Shown here piece by piece: positions 48,798-61,092 of a stretch of 64,000 bases of DNA (position 1 is the stretch's first letter; the number at the start of each line of letters is the position of its first letter). The notes under the pieces are model-generated. The model was not told the origin of the DNA. It saw nothing but the letters and a program-made list of their open reading frames with translations, and did not search any database. Source of the stretch: Ulva prolifera (taxonomy: Eukaryota; Chlorophyta; Ulvophyceae; Ulvales; Ulvaceae); NCBI GenBank assembly GCA_023078555.1, contig CM041198.1, positions 9,905,836 to 9,969,835 on the forward strand, in the 5' to 3' direction. The translations under genes and the position numbers were made by a program.

Positions 48798-50298
48798 AGT
48801 GAGTGGATTTGCGAGTGGATTATGGAAAACGGCTCTATGCCCGGCCTCTGTCCTTTATAACTACATACATACACGTGCTCGAACTTACTTGACCAGATGT
48901 CCTTCATTCCCATGGCTGTCCACCTGTTCTGCCAAAATACAAAATTCTTTTGTGTGTACACACGCATGGACTGCCAATCAATCTGAAGTTGCACTCAGGT
49001 TTGCAAGAGGACTTCCTTGAATTCCGAGAGGATATCTTAGATCGCAACCAGCATTGACAATTGACATGTTTGTGGCTGCAGTGGATTTACATGCAGTCAA
49101 TTGTCAAGTACCGGTACATTTGCTGGTATTTGGACAAGCTCTAATACAAGTTACATATACCCGGCCATTGCATGGCAAAGCAAACAAACACATTAAGCCA
49201 CACCAGTGACCGGCTGCCAAACAAGCAACCACCAAAGCTCACCCCAGCAAACAACCCAGAGTTTGACATGCTCAGGTCAACCATTTTTCACACTCATGAA
49301 GCGATCGCTATGTACGCATGAGCTCAGTCTGTCACTCATCAACTTTATCGGTTGCCTCAAATCACGCGTGAGTGCCTCTACAACACGTGCCGATCAAGCA
49401 ATTGAATAGCCAATCAATCAGCTGCTAGCTTCTGTAGCAGCTGATTGATTGACCATGGGTTGAGCGCAGGCACACACCCACCCCTGCTAACATCTCATAT
49501 GGCGCAAGCTAAAGCTGGCGTTCAAATTCGCATGAGCACCAGTTCCAAACACGAAGCATGCAACAGCCTGCGTTTAGAAAATGTATTTTAGGTCATCTTG
49601 ATAGGCATGGGATCCCAGGGGTCCATTTCAATGAAGCTGGGTTTGCCATCTCACCATGTTTTACTGTAGCATCAAACCTTGACATGGCATTCAGCGTGTA
49701 CCAAGTCAGCCTGTGGGTCAGGATATGGTCATCAAGCGAGAGATTGAAGAACAGCGCAACACAAGACAAGTCACACCAAATGCCACGCTAACACAGCAAA
49801 AGGAGACACCGCAGAGCCACTCGCGCTGTTTGCACTGCAGGCTGTACACTGCAAGCACTCTGCTGGTCCTTGCACATGGATCCCTGGCACTCAATCGCAC
49901 ATGGCGGCGCACGAGCCAGCCTGCACATGGCGAGGCAAATGGGCAAGCAAGTGGATGCCTGGTACTCAGTTACGCGTCTCGAAGCACGCAAGAACACAAG
50001 AGCAGCCTCGTGGGATGCTGCACGCTGCATGAGAGTGACATGTATTGTGTTGATTTTGTGCTACAAGAACCCACGCGCGAGGAGGCAAATAGCACCGTGG
50101 GAGCAGCGGGTCACACAAGAACAACAGCAACACCACTGTCGGTGTTTGTGTGCGTCGGTTCGTTGCGTGTTTGAGGCACGGGTTGGCGTGCATGGTGACG
50201 GTTTTCGACAGCTGCTGTTCTGCGTGGCTGTGGCTCGTGTGTTTTGTGTGGTTGTTACTGTAAACCTGAATTTACTGTTCTGGTGCTGCATGTTGTTC
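48798..50298. other. Repeat-flanked region without a recognised gene
   Basis: No domain-bearing frame was found. It contains the short hairpin at 49411-49451 and otherwise unremarkable sequence. Confidence 0.4.
49411..49451. repeat. Perfect hairpin, 17-bp arms, 7-nt loop
   Basis: CAATCAATCAGCTGCTA is followed by GCTTCTG and then the exact reverse complement. It could be a small foldback element or a hairpin RNA. No T-run follows. Confidence 0.85.
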
Positions 50299-50412
50299 CT
50301 ACGGTGCTACATGCCTCTCCAACTGTGTCCTTGTAATACACACACGGTATGTGGTGCCGCTTATTCAGAGGTGTCCATGCCCTCGTAAGGACACGGCTCA
50401 GAAAATCCAGAT
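50299..50412 (+). mobile_element. LINE-like 3' end fragment next to a SINE 3' fragment
   Basis: GGTGCTACATGCCTC..TGTCCTTGTAATACACAC at 50299-50345 is the LINE family 3' terminus. It is followed at about 50370-50412 by a SINE-like end (AGGACACGGCTCAG, AAATCCAGAT). Confidence 0.6.
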
Positions 50413-50893
50413 AGTTTGCTTGGCTTTGCATACACCCGCAGCCTTCTTTGCCTGTGGCCGCGGCATCCTAGCAAGGCCCTAGCACGTCGCGGCAATTGCT
50501 GTGGTTTGGGCATGCGATAGCTTGGGCATGCTATAGCTCCGGCGTGCTATTCGGTGATGGCGTCACTAGATTGGCATGCTGAGCAGGACTGCTCTACTTG
50601 GTGGAGGGTGTTTTGGAAGGGGTTCGAGTCAGGGGGCTGGGGGCCTCCTGCCTTGTTGCTCTCGGCGGCAGCCTGGGCGGTCTCATGTTTGGCCGCCACG
50701 GCCGTGCCTGCGGCGGGATTCTCTGGGCATTTTTTTGGCTTTGCGGGGTCACGGCATGCGTGCAGATGGGTACCTGTGTCTATGGGAGTGGGCATGTGCA
50801 TGCGTGCAGGAGTGGGTGTGTGGAGGTGCTAGTGTGCGCTGGTGGTGTTGACAGGCTGCTATGGGTTCGGCCCAGGCTGGTGGAGTGGTCCTG

Positions 50894-50935
50894 CGGTGCT
50901 ACCTGCCTCCCGGACTTTGACTTTGTACCACACCT
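50894..50935 (+). mobile_element. LINE-like 3' end fragment
   Basis: GCGGTGCTACCTGCCTCCC followed by TTTGACTTTGTACCACACC matches the family 3' terminus with substitutions. The preceding GT-rich stretch from about 50560 is probably its body. Confidence 0.6.
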
Positions 50936-51332
50936 ACACGGAGACTCTGAGCAACGCTGCAGGGACCAGCGCTGGTCGGCGCCGGATTGCTGAGCAACGG
51001 GATGCAGGGCACCACAGCATACTAGCAGCACACTACACTTCAGTCATTGTGAGCGAAGGTGGGGCACGTAAATGTTTGTAGAGGGCACCGGGGTGACGAG
51101 GCATCTTTTGCGAATGTAAACGTGCATGAGCATGGTGTCACAGTGTATCGCAGGTGGCTTGTGATCAAGTTCATGCGATGGTGGCAGTCTGCAGTGGTGT
51201 TGAAGTGTATGAGGGCAGGGGAGCATGTGGCAGCCGAGTGTGGTCTCCTACAGGCCGGCGTGCGCTGCAAGTTTCGGCATTACATATGTATATACCTCAA
51301 CTCTTGCACAGTTATCCAAGGGCCAGTGCCTC

Positions 51333-51375
51333 AAGGTGCTACGTGCCTCCCTGCACTGATACTTGCTCAACACCG
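51333..51375 (+). mobile_element. LINE-like 3' end fragment, degraded
   Basis: AAGGTGCTACGTGCCTCCCTGC with a degraded tail (TACTTGCTCAACACC) resembles the family terminus. It is the weakest of the copies. Confidence 0.45.
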
Positions 51376-51676
51376 TCAGAGTGATCATACAGTAGATTGT
51401 GTGCGGTATCGGCGCGATTATGACAGGTCCTTGAGACAGACGCCGGCTGTAGGCGTGGCCAGAGGTGCTCTGTGTGGCTGCTATGGAGCACTGCACGTGT
51501 AACCTGAAGGCGGGACCTGGTTCAATTGCGTCACGCAAGGGAGGCTTGCTCCCTGCTAGCGAATCCTCAGCTCAGTCGTCGCCGTGAACCACAGATGGCT
51601 GGTGACCGGCGGAGAAGCTTCGGCCAGAAGGAGTCTCTGCACTGTAGCTGAGCTTGGCCAGGCTTCACCCGCCTAG

Positions 51677-54640
51677 GTGTTGCAAGAATAAATGCGGCGA
51701 GGCGGGCAGCACCGCGAAAGAAGCAAGCAGATCAAGTACAAACCCAGGCACCCACACAACACACACACAGAACTCACCACGCACCCAGAAAACGATGTCG
51801 CACACAGAACGTCAGACCGCTACACACCCACACCCACACCCTCACACGCACACATAAAGACATACACCGCCCCACACACACCCACACAAGACCCCACACC
51901 ACAATGCCTAGCTATGCACGACAGAGCCACGCCCGGCGAGGCGCCGCCCGAGGCCGCCTGTCCGGGCAGCCCGACTGCCGGGGGCCTCCCCAGCCCCAAA
52001 CCCAACCCCATCCCACCCCCAGACCCACAGCGCACCCTGGCAGCCTGGCAGACCGCCACGCAGCCCAGCCGGCCCGCGTCGCATTGCACCAGGGACGATG
52101 CAGTGTCCAGGCCGTCCCCATGGGGAGTGCACTGTCCCCGCACATGCCATCGAAGTCATCCCGGGCGCCCGAGAGCCAGAGGCCATCGGTCAGTGGCGTC
52201 AAGCAGGCGCAGTCCCCGAGGGGCAGCTCACCGCTCAGGCCGGATGGCCTATGAGCGGCGAGAGGTCATCAGACGGGACCGAGTCCCGCCAAAACTGCCT
52301 TGCCCGCATGACGTGCCATCAGCGGAGCCGCGGCGCGGACCTGGCGCCACTGCACGGCAGAGCGTCATGGAGAGATCACGCATTGCCTTCTCGACGAATC
52401 GCCGCCGCGATGCCGCGCCAGACCCTGCAGCCACAGCAGCAAGCCTGTTGAGGAACGCTAAGGCGGCCGAGCCGAACCGTCCATGCATCTCATGTGACAG
52501 CGGGACCAGCGTGAACGCGCCCGCGCCGGCCCGGCCGTACTCTTCGCGTTTGCGCCGGTCGGCGACCTCTGCCGAGGCCCTGTCGTGGAGCGCCGTGGCG
52601 CTGACATTCGAGGCAGCCAGCGGATGGGTAATGCACATGTCGCCGATCACCGGCGCGTCCGGGAAGAACGCCAGGATGTCACCCCTCTGTGCGGGTCTGC
52701 GGGATGGGGGACAGCCGTCGACGGGATGGCCTGTGCCTGGACCGAGCGCTGTGGCGCTGGCGGCACCGCCTGCGCAGTATGGGGGGCGGCCGCACCAGTG
52801 GGGACGGCGGCACCGGACGCTGCTGTGGCGTCACAGGAGGACGCGAGGACGGGCGTGTACGTGAGGGAAGAGGGTGCCTGGGCGCCATGGGAGAGAGCAG
52901 GCGACCGCGGCGGGGGCGGCGGAAGATGCGGGCCGGTCGTCCGCGGGGGAGGGCATCGGACCGTCGGGGGACGCTGGAGCAGCCTGCGGGATGGTGGGGG
53001 ACGGTGCCTGGGCGCCATGAGGAGGAGTGGTTGCGACCGAGACCTTGTTGGGTGAGGGTTCGGTGGTGAATGTCGGGGGAGCTGCTGCTGTGCTGTCCGG
53101 GGCGCTGCGGGCGAGCCCAATGCCGGGGCCAAGGCCACGGGGGAGCCTGCTCATGTGAGGCTAAACCGCTGACGCGATCCCGCCGCGTGCCATGATGCGG
53201 CGCCATGTCTCCATGATGAGGTTGTGGCGGGCGACGACGGTACCCCACAGCGACTTGCAGATCAGCGAGTGCGCCCCAGACGCATCGCTGCGGCCACAGG
53301 GACACTCGGAAGATCTGTCAATGGCCCCCTCTGAGACGGGGCAGGAGGACTTCCGCGAGCCGGAGCCGTGCGTACACGCTGAACTCCAGGTCGGACAGGC
53401 CCGTCATTGGACCCGGGAGCGCTGAGAGCCAAGCCAATGCCATGGCCCTCATGCACCTTCGCAATCTGGCTGCCGCCGCCTGGCCGTCTTCAGTGAACTG
53501 GGCCGATCGGCCGCTACCTGCCATGAAGAGCGCAGCGAAGACGGCGGCCTTGTGCCCGTCAGCTTCAGCTCGCGATATCGCACGTTGCACCTGCGTCAGG
53601 CGCAGCTTCACTGTGCTGTCCAGAGCCCATGCTGCAGCGTCAGCGGGGCCGGCGCCGAAGTCGGCGATCGCGTGATCCCACGTCAGGCGCAGCCGGTCAA
53701 GCTTGCCCTGCAGCTCCACGGCTGCGCTGCCGCGGAACGGCCGGCCGCGCTCAACACCGTCGGCCAGCGCACACTGCGCCAGCGCTGCCGATGACAGGCG
53801 TGCTGCATCCGCCACATCTGCGGTGTAGCGCCGCAATTCAAACGCACCATGCCGCCATTGCGGTGGGGCAGGAGGGCCTGCTCGGCCTGAACCCTGGTCA
53901 GATCAGACACATCCATGATGTTGCACAGGGCACGCAGCGTGGCTTCCTCGACGATCGGCAGATAGTGCCGGAGCGCACCCCAGCTCGTGATGCGGAGCAG
54001 CTGCGCCTCTTTCAGGGTGGGGAGGTAGGCGAGCGCGAACAAGAGCGGCCCCAGGGGTCGCCCTGTCGTACGCCTGTCTCGCTGCGCAGCTCCCCGCACG
54101 TGCCATCTGGGCGGCGGGCGAGCAGCGCGCTGCTCTGCCCATACACTGTCGGAAGTATGCGAGGAGCTCCGGGAGTGATGCGGTGAGCTGCTCCTCCATT
54201 GCCTCCCGGGTCATCACATTGAAGGCATTCTGCAATTCGCGGACACCGTGACGGTGTCTGGATCCGCAAAATCCGGCCTCAGGGCATGGTCCGGGATCTC
54301 GGCTCCCCCCTGGATGCCCACGCCGATCTGCAGTGGGGCGAGGAGGGCACCGACGTCCGGCACGCACGCCAGTGCACAGATGCTTGCCAGGCGCACAAAC
54401 GCTTCACCGATCGCGAGAGGTCTCGCCCCTCCTGCCGGCTTCTCGAGGGCGACAAGGCGGGACGCCAGGAGGTGCTCCAGGTGTGGCAGCCTTCCCGCCA
54501 GCATGAGATTAATGCACTTCCGCAAGATCTCACCAGTGCGCTCATCGTACAGGCCTGCGATGCGGATCGGTGTATCTAATGAGATAGCACATGCATCACG
54601 GTGACGTGTGTAATGTACAATGGAGCGCGTTTCAAGCACA
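51677..54640 (-). mobile_element. LINE-like retrotransposon, longest copy (RT plus C-terminal ORF), degenerate
   Basis: Reads right to left from about 54640. The order is: RT palm start (VALEKPAGGARPLAIGEAF), NAFNVMTREAMEEQL, GVRQGDPWG with PLLFALAYL, a thumb-like region, a cysteine/histidine segment CPCGRSDASGAHS with ARHNLIMETWRRIM, a Pro-rich linker, and the DMCITHPLAASNV/LVPLSHEMHGRFG C-terminal domain. A GC- and GT-rich 3' region follows, and the copy ends at about 51677 in the family terminus (TTATTCTTGCAACAC). Classified as non-LTR because it shows RT blocks without integrase, LTRs or a protease. No target-site duplication was found, and the 5' end is truncated at or near 54640. Confidence 0.8.
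53160..54640 (-). pseudogene. Reverse transcriptase remnant with frameshifts and missing YxDD region
   Basis: The RT protein is spread over at least four reading-frame segments (54639-54214, about 54260-54150, about 54160-53850 and 53836-53318), so it needs several frameshifts to read. After LLFALAYL the sequence jumps to LPTLKEAQLLRI, so the catalytic YxDD block and its surroundings are absent, consistent with an internal deletion. The element is therefore not autonomous. Confidence 0.75.
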
Positions 54641-56282
54641 GGCGTGGCCGCTTGAATTCTAGCAAACTCTCATGTGAAACTATGCAAACACTTCATGTCT
54701 TGCGGCATCCATCCCGAACACGAGTTGACAGCTGATGGTCTGTGCAGCTGTCACCATGCTTTGCCGGTTTCTGAATCCTTCAGCATGAGCATGAGTATGG
54801 AGAGCAAACACGATTAAGATCTGCGTGATATACATGTATCCCCAATAAAATCCGCGTTCGTCATTTGCCCGTTCGCCTGCCACGATGAAGCTGGGTATGT
54901 GCGCGGAAACACCCGGCAGAGTTGACGTGCAATCCGGGGCTCAAGTCCAGCAACGATTAATGGTATTCCTGGATCAGGTAAAGGTTATAGGAGACTATTT
55001 ATGCTCATTTCACCACTGCTATCTCTTCAGATTCTCTGTTTCAGCGCAACCATGGCCCTGGTGCGATGCAGCACCGCTGCCAAGTGACCAAAGTGAAACG
55101 TCATGCAGCATGGCCAGACAATTCAAGACAGTACCTCAACAGCATTGCAAGCTATAGTTCATGAGCTGGAGCTGGTGTGCCGTAAAGGTACGTATCGTAG
55201 CAGCAAAGTGAATGGAGCCGTGGGCTGTTCGCAGACGGGTCAACACCTATAATACTTTACAGATACAGGGCATCAGACTGAAGTCGACGCCCGCACCAAG
55301 ACTCGTAGTGTCCCTGTCACCGCAGCCAACAAGAAACCAAGAAATTCCAGGAAGTGATAGGCAAAAACTCAACGACATCTCACAATGAAGTATTGATCAC
55401 ACCGCTTCACAAAGTGCTTTCGGCAGCCGGAAGCTCTGAACTGGAAGCTCGTGACACACGACTGTTTCGTTCATGACATGGCTGTTCTTTCGATCGCCTG
55501 CCGGGATTGTATTAGGTCAAGGCAGGGAACACAGCCCTACATATGCGGGCGTGTTTACTCACCGTGCTTCAGAGCACTGCATGTAGAGCAGTCTCCAAAG
55601 TAAACAATGAGACCATTGTTGTGGTACAATGCTTGTTAATCGCTTATACTTCCTACAGGTGCTGAAGATGGGTGTTTTGCTTTTCCAGATTTGGCCCGAA
55701 TTCCCGAGTGGGAAAGGGGGAGCCCCTGGCTTATGTATTGCTCACGCCAGTTGGACCAAGTGAGATAGCATTTTCTAGCAAGCAGTTGTGCTGCAAGTGT
55801 GCATTACGAGGTGTGGAATTGCACATCTCTTTGTCTGATGAGCAAATCGAGTATTGGTGAAACACTGTTCACTGATTGTACATGATCGGCGGTCGCCTTC
55901 ACGGCCACTGGTCCCTTAGCGGTAAGCACGTACACATGTGCTTTTCACGAGATCCCGGCAGGTGAAGCGTGGCGAAAGTTTAGTGTTGCTGATGGCCATG
56001 GTTGCAGAAACACGCACATGCATGTAGGCAGGGTCCACCGCAGCCCAGAAGAGCGGTGTGAGGCACCACACTTTCGTACGGGAGGTGAGATACCACGAAG
56101 CTTGTATCAGCAGCAGCCGTGGTGTGTGCACGAACTTTCCTGTTGAAATTGGTTGCGGAATCTGGTTGCAAAACCTGTCACTCGTGCTCTGAGCCACGTT
56201 GCAAAATTCACGACTGCCCGACTTACGACTTGCATCTGAACGGAGAGTCGATTTTGGTCGGTACCTTGTACGACGCACAGCC
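54641..56282. other. Intergenic region with no gene recognised
   Basis: A frame at 55672-55860 (+) is open but shows no family and no clear splice partners. Nothing else is supported. Confidence 0.4.
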
Positions 56283-57693
56283 ATGGGGACATGCCGGTTT
56301 TGTCAGGGCCCTGGCGTGGCCAGGAATCTGTTGCACCCGCGTCAACGCAGGCCGCCACAAGGCACCTGCGCTGCCCAGGTGGCTGGAGATGTGAAATCTG
56401 ACTGGAGAGAATTGATTGTCAAGTTTGCGCCCCACAAGCAGAGGCGGGTGCGTGCGGATCACCTGCGCACCGCGGCGCTTGAGGTGGTGCTGTTGCGTTG
56501 ATGGGGCTGTGGCAGCTATCATGCGAGCAAGGATCTCAAAAAGGGTCAGACTATCTATCATGCCTTGTACTGTTGTTTGGGTCTTGACCACGGATCGCTC
56601 GTTGCTTTGCCTGTTGGGCCTGAACATGGGAGGACGCTCGCCTTGGCGTCGTTGGAGGGTCGGCTGCATGCAGGTGACAGCGCCCCCCTTGGCTCCACCA
56701 TTGGTGATACTTCCGGGATTCGGAAATCGGAGCTCCGACTATGAGTGCCCCTTCGGAGAGGACAGCGCGGACAAGTCGATGGTGTCGGAGCTGGAATCTC
56801 GCGGGTTTCAGTGCCATGTTGTACCAGTGAGCAGCCACCACTGTACACCCTGCATGGTCAACCGTAAATCGCTTCGTGTGCACGGTATCTCGCGGCGGGG
56901 TGGGTACATGCTGCGGTCAGCAGATCTTGGTCGCTTCATGGCAAAGCTTGTGCACAGGTGCTACGGAAAGACTGGCTTCGGGTCGCTCTCGGCATCACGT
57001 CCCTAGACTTCTGGAGAAGCGGGCTGACAACTCATCCTTCCTACTCCTGGTACCTGCAGCGCGTGAAAGACACGGTCAGAGCTGCTCTGGAGGCTTCCGA
57101 GGGCGGGCAGGTGCTGCTGGTGGGACACTCTGCCGGGGGATGGCTTGGCAGGGCCTTTCTGGGGGACTCGCAGTGGTTCGTTGGGGAGGCACATCCAGAG
57201 GCCGAGAATTGGGTTGCCGGCCCGGGAAGCTGCAGCCCTGTGCCTAACCCAGCTGTTCGGGGTATCGTGACTCTCGGCACACCCCAGCGTCCTCCACCCG
57301 CTGGTGCGCCTGTCCTCTGATAGCAGAAATGTCTTTGCAGTTGCTCCCATATCAGGCCTTCACTGCGTACATGATCAGGCGATCATTACAGCGTCAGCTC
57401 TGTCTGAAAGAACCATGTGCAGATGTTGGTGCACCAGCGGCGCATGCGTTGTGAGCATGCCGTCGACGGCTGGTGACACAATGCCATTGCTGTGTAGAGC
57501 TCGGCCGAGATATGACAGGAGGGGCGCAATCCTGGGTTGATACAAATTACTCTGGCGCGTTCTACACTTCGCACGGTGTGTCGTATGTGTGTGTGGGCGG
57601 TAAGACTGTGACCGGGCGGCAACGGGACAAGAAGAACAGTTCAGAGCAGCCGACCCCGCCCTCATATGCGTTCAATGCATACACCCAGGCACG

Positions 57694-57733
<40 letters not shown>

Positions 57734-58632
57734 ATCCCGTCCACTGCATGATCTGCTGACTGAGCAATGTCCATGCACATGTGTATCTCGTTTGTGGTTA
57801 GCGCTGCTTGATACATCGTGCGCACATCTGACGCCGCGCGTGTTACCAGCTGGTGCCTGATGTCAGAATTCTTCTCAAGACGCTGATCAGGAAGGAGTTT
57901 TGCACAGTCAGCCGACATGCATGCCATGCAAACGTGATGCAACAGGCCCCAGTGTGCATGCTGGTCCCAGTGACACCTTCGCCCCCATCAGTGATTTGTA
58001 CAACCATGGGCGGAACCTGCTTGTGTCCGGTGTTCGCATTGTGCCTCCTGACAACGTTCTGCGCACCACAGATCATTCTACCGCAAGCGCCTGCCCGGAA
58101 TTTCACTCGAGGCTGAGACGCAGGTGCCGATGAGTTGTCAGATGCATGAGCCATGTTGTAGTCGCGTGTTTTTTTCTGCTGCAGGTGTGTGGCGAGGGGG
58201 AAGGTGTCATAGGCGATGCAGTGGTGCCACTGCGGAGCATGTTTCTTGATGGCGCTGACAACGTCGAGCTTGCCGGGGTATTCCATTCCATGAGCAGAGT
58301 AGGAACATACGACTCGCCCGGAGGTACGGTTGCTCCTCACCAGATCAGCTTGGCATGGTCACATGCCTGCAGCATTGCATGTCCTCCTGTATGAAGCTGG
58401 CGAACGTGCGTCGGCATGGTGCTTGACACCTGGTTCCGTTGTTTGTACAGTGAGGGCCCTGACCACGGTTTCGGTTCCATATATCAGTTGCTATCCGTCT
58501 CTGCATAGGCCGAACATTTTTGGTCTGACTGCTGATGGGAAACTGCATGCAGAGTATCCATGGTATGGAAGTCCAGAAGTGGTAGATCTGTGGCTGGAGA
58601 GGCTGGTACGTGCACTGGAAGCTGACGTATGA
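56283..58632 (+). CDS. PGAP1-like alpha/beta-hydrolase (serine esterase/lipase)
   Basis: Resembles the plant alpha/beta-hydrolase family related to GPI inositol-deacylase PGAP1. A first exon from ATG 56283 (MGTCRFCQGPGVARN) joins in phase 0 to VTAPPLAPPLVILPGFGN (about 56676), then across an intron to VLRKDWLRVALGITSLDFW (56953). It continues to LLVGHSAGGWLGR (GxSxG nucleophile, about 57117) and GIVTLGTPQRPPPAG. The next exon is ELGRDMTGGAQSW..YVCVGG (about 57500-57592). Later exons are VCGEGEGVIGDAVVPL (acidic residue region) with LAGVFHS (candidate catalytic His), and EYPWYGSPEVVDLWLERLV with the stop at 58632. An exon between 57600 and 58180 was not resolved because the phases of the neighbours do not match directly. 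The intron there contains a 40-C tract. An ATG at 56199 is an alternative start. Confidence 0.8.
57694..57733. repeat. Poly-C tract (40 C)
   Basis: Homopolymer within an intron of the hydrolase gene. It is the complementary class to the two poly-G tracts. Confidence 0.95.
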
Positions 58633-58788
58633 TGCGTTTGTGGAGCTTTTAGGGCACACGGTATGTATGTATGGCCAACGGGTGGAAGCGCCGCAATAAC
58701 CACCACGCCGATGATTGTGGTCATTTGTGGTTGTGTAAGAGTGATACGAGCCGCAGCGAGGGTGGTACGGCAACCTTTTGAGCAGTAT

Positions 58789-59283
<495 letters not shown>

Positions 59284-59343
<60 letters not shown>
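59284..59343. repeat. (GT)n microsatellite, about 60 bp
   Basis: Pure GT run at the junction of a plus-oriented and a minus-oriented LINE-like fragment. Confidence 0.97.
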
Positions 59344-59346
<3 letters not shown>

Positions 59347-59640
59347 AAGCACCAAGCAAGCAAGGCAGGTAGCGCCGCGAGCAGCAACCAGAGGAACCGC
59401 ACACCACGCAACAAGCCATACGCAGCACACACCTAGACACCCACGCGACGTCAGCACCCGCGCCGGCCACAGCCACACAGCCACACACACGACCACACCC
59501 ACCCAGCAACCCACACAAGCCTCGGGCGGGGGTCCAGGGGGCCCCCGGCGGCTTCCGTGTGGGGCCGGCGCCGGCCAGGCCGCTGCATGGGGCTGCTGCT
59601 ACCGCGCGGGCGGCGGGGTCGTGTAGCTTGTTGGCCTGTG
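59341..59640 (-). mobile_element. LINE-like 3' end fragment (minus orientation)
   Basis: Read leftward, the sequence ends GCGCTACCTGCCTTGC..TTGGTGCTTGTAACAC and then continues as (AC)n. Its body (GGCCGGCGCGGGTGCTGACG, read leftward) aligns with the plus-strand insertion at 60931-61092. The right limit is approximate. Confidence 0.65.
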
Positions 59641-59719
59641 GGTGTGTGTGTTGGGGGTTGGGTCTGGGCCGCGTGCGGGTGCGCGGGTGCGTGGGTCGGG
59701 TGTCAGTGTGTGGTTCGTG

Positions 59720-60190
59720 TGGTAGTGTGTGGGAGCGTGGGGGTGTGTGGGTGCTTGTTGTGCCTTGGCGTTGGCTGTGGCTCTCCTGCTGCGTGCGCAT
59801 TGCGTTTCTTGTGCTCTCCCTTTTGGTCCTGGCGGTGCTACCGGCCCCTCCGGCTTTTTCCTTTGTAACACACAAGCCTCCCACTCACACACAAGTGGGA
59901 GTGTGTGGGTTCTTGTTGTGCCTTGGCGTTGGCTGTTGCTCTCCTGTTGCGTGCGCGTTGCGTTGTTTGTGCTCTCCCTCTTGGTCCTGGCGGTGCTACC
60001 GGCCCCGCCGGCTTTTTCCTTTGTAACACACAAGCCTCCCACTCACACACAAGTGGGAGTGTGTGGGTTCTTGTTGTGCCTTGGCGTTGGCTGTTGCTCT
60101 CCTGTTGCGTGCGCGTTGCGTTGTTTATGCTCTCCCTCTTGGTCCTGGCGGTGCTACCGGCCCCGCCGGCTTTTTCCTGTGTAACAAACA
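59720..60190 (+). repeat. 158-bp tandem repeat, about 3 units, built from LINE 3' ends
   Basis: The anchor GTGTGTGGGT recurs at 59743, 59901 and 60059, an exact 158-bp period. Each unit ends with the LINE terminus GGCGGTGCTACCGGCCCC..TTTCCTTTGTAACACAC. Between the units is a foldback CCCACTCACACAC-AA-GTGGGAGTGTGTGGG. The last unit ends CCTGTGTAACAAAC. Confidence 0.9.
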
Positions 60191-60383
60191 AGCCTCCCAC
60201 CCACCACCCACCAGCACACCCACACCCACCAGCCAGGCGCAAGAGCCCAGGAAGCACATGCAGCCAAGGCCGCCGAACACAGAAACAGTGAAACCCCAAC
60301 AACAACCCCCGCCCCCCCAGCACAATCCCCCTCCGCCCAGCCCCAGCACACCACCCCGCCCACCCGCGTACACATACCCACAA

Positions 60384-60811
60384 GTGCGGCGTGGGCCGGC
60401 GGGGCTGCGCGGCGGTGTGCCGGGCTGGCGTGGTATGCTGTGGCTTGGTGGGGTGGGGGTGGGTCTTGGGGCCAGGGCGGCCCCCGGCAATCGGGCGGCC
60501 ATGATGGGCGGCCTCAGGCAGCAGTGTGTTGGGTTTGGCCCTAACGTACGGCGGCGGGCGTTGTGGTGCTGGTGGTTGTGATGTTGTGTGTCGGCCGTGG
60601 GGTTTGTGCGTGCGCGTGTGTGGGTTTGGGTTTGTGGGTGTGTGGGTCTGTGCGTGTGTGTGCTGGTGTGTGGGTGTGTGCTTGGCGGTCTGCGGATCTG
60701 TGTCGCTTGCTACGCCGGTGATGGGTGAGATGTTCGTGGGTGTCTTGGTGTTTGCTTCGTCTGCTTGCTCCTTTCGCGGTGCTGCCCGACTTGCTGCCTT
60801 TGTCCTTGTAA
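60384..60811 (+). mobile_element. 5'-truncated LINE-like insertion with 13-bp target-site duplication
   Basis: A 428-bp insertion ending ..CTTTGTCCTTGTAA, flanked by CACATACCCACAA at 60371-60383 and 60812-60824. Its start (GGCCGGCGGGGCTGCGCGGCGG) aligns with the reverse complement of about 52090-51930 in the longest copy. No poly(A) tail. Confidence 0.85.
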
Positions 60812-60930
60812 CACATACCCACAACCCCAAAGACCAGCCCAGCCTGCCCAAACCACCCGGCCGCGCCCCCTCAGTTGTGTCTCTGCGAGTCATGTTAAGA
60901 TTATGCCATGTCAGCTGCACATGCCAGATG

Positions 60931-61092
60931 GCGTGGGCGTGTGTGGTTGTGTGGCCGTGTCGCTGTGTCCGGCGCGGGTGCTGCCGTTGCGTGGGTGTTT
61001 TGGTGTGCGCTTCGTGTGGCTTGCTGCGTGGTGTGCGTTTCCCCTGCTTCTTGCTTGCGGTGCTACCTGCCTCGCTTGCTTTGTCCTTGTAA
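60931..61092 (+). mobile_element. Short 5'-truncated LINE-like insertion with 13-bp target-site duplication
   Basis: A 162-bp insertion ending GCTTTGTCCTTGTAA, flanked by CACATGCCAGATG at 60918-60930 and 61093-61105. Together with the neighbouring insertion it fixes the element's 3' end at TTGTAA. Confidence 0.88.

Noticed and set aside
52260-53160. Possible host-gene duplication between 16.4-17.3 kb and 52.3-53.2 kb
   Set aside because: The shared sequence is retroelement C-terminal ORF and belongs to dispersed LINE copies, not a duplicated host gene.
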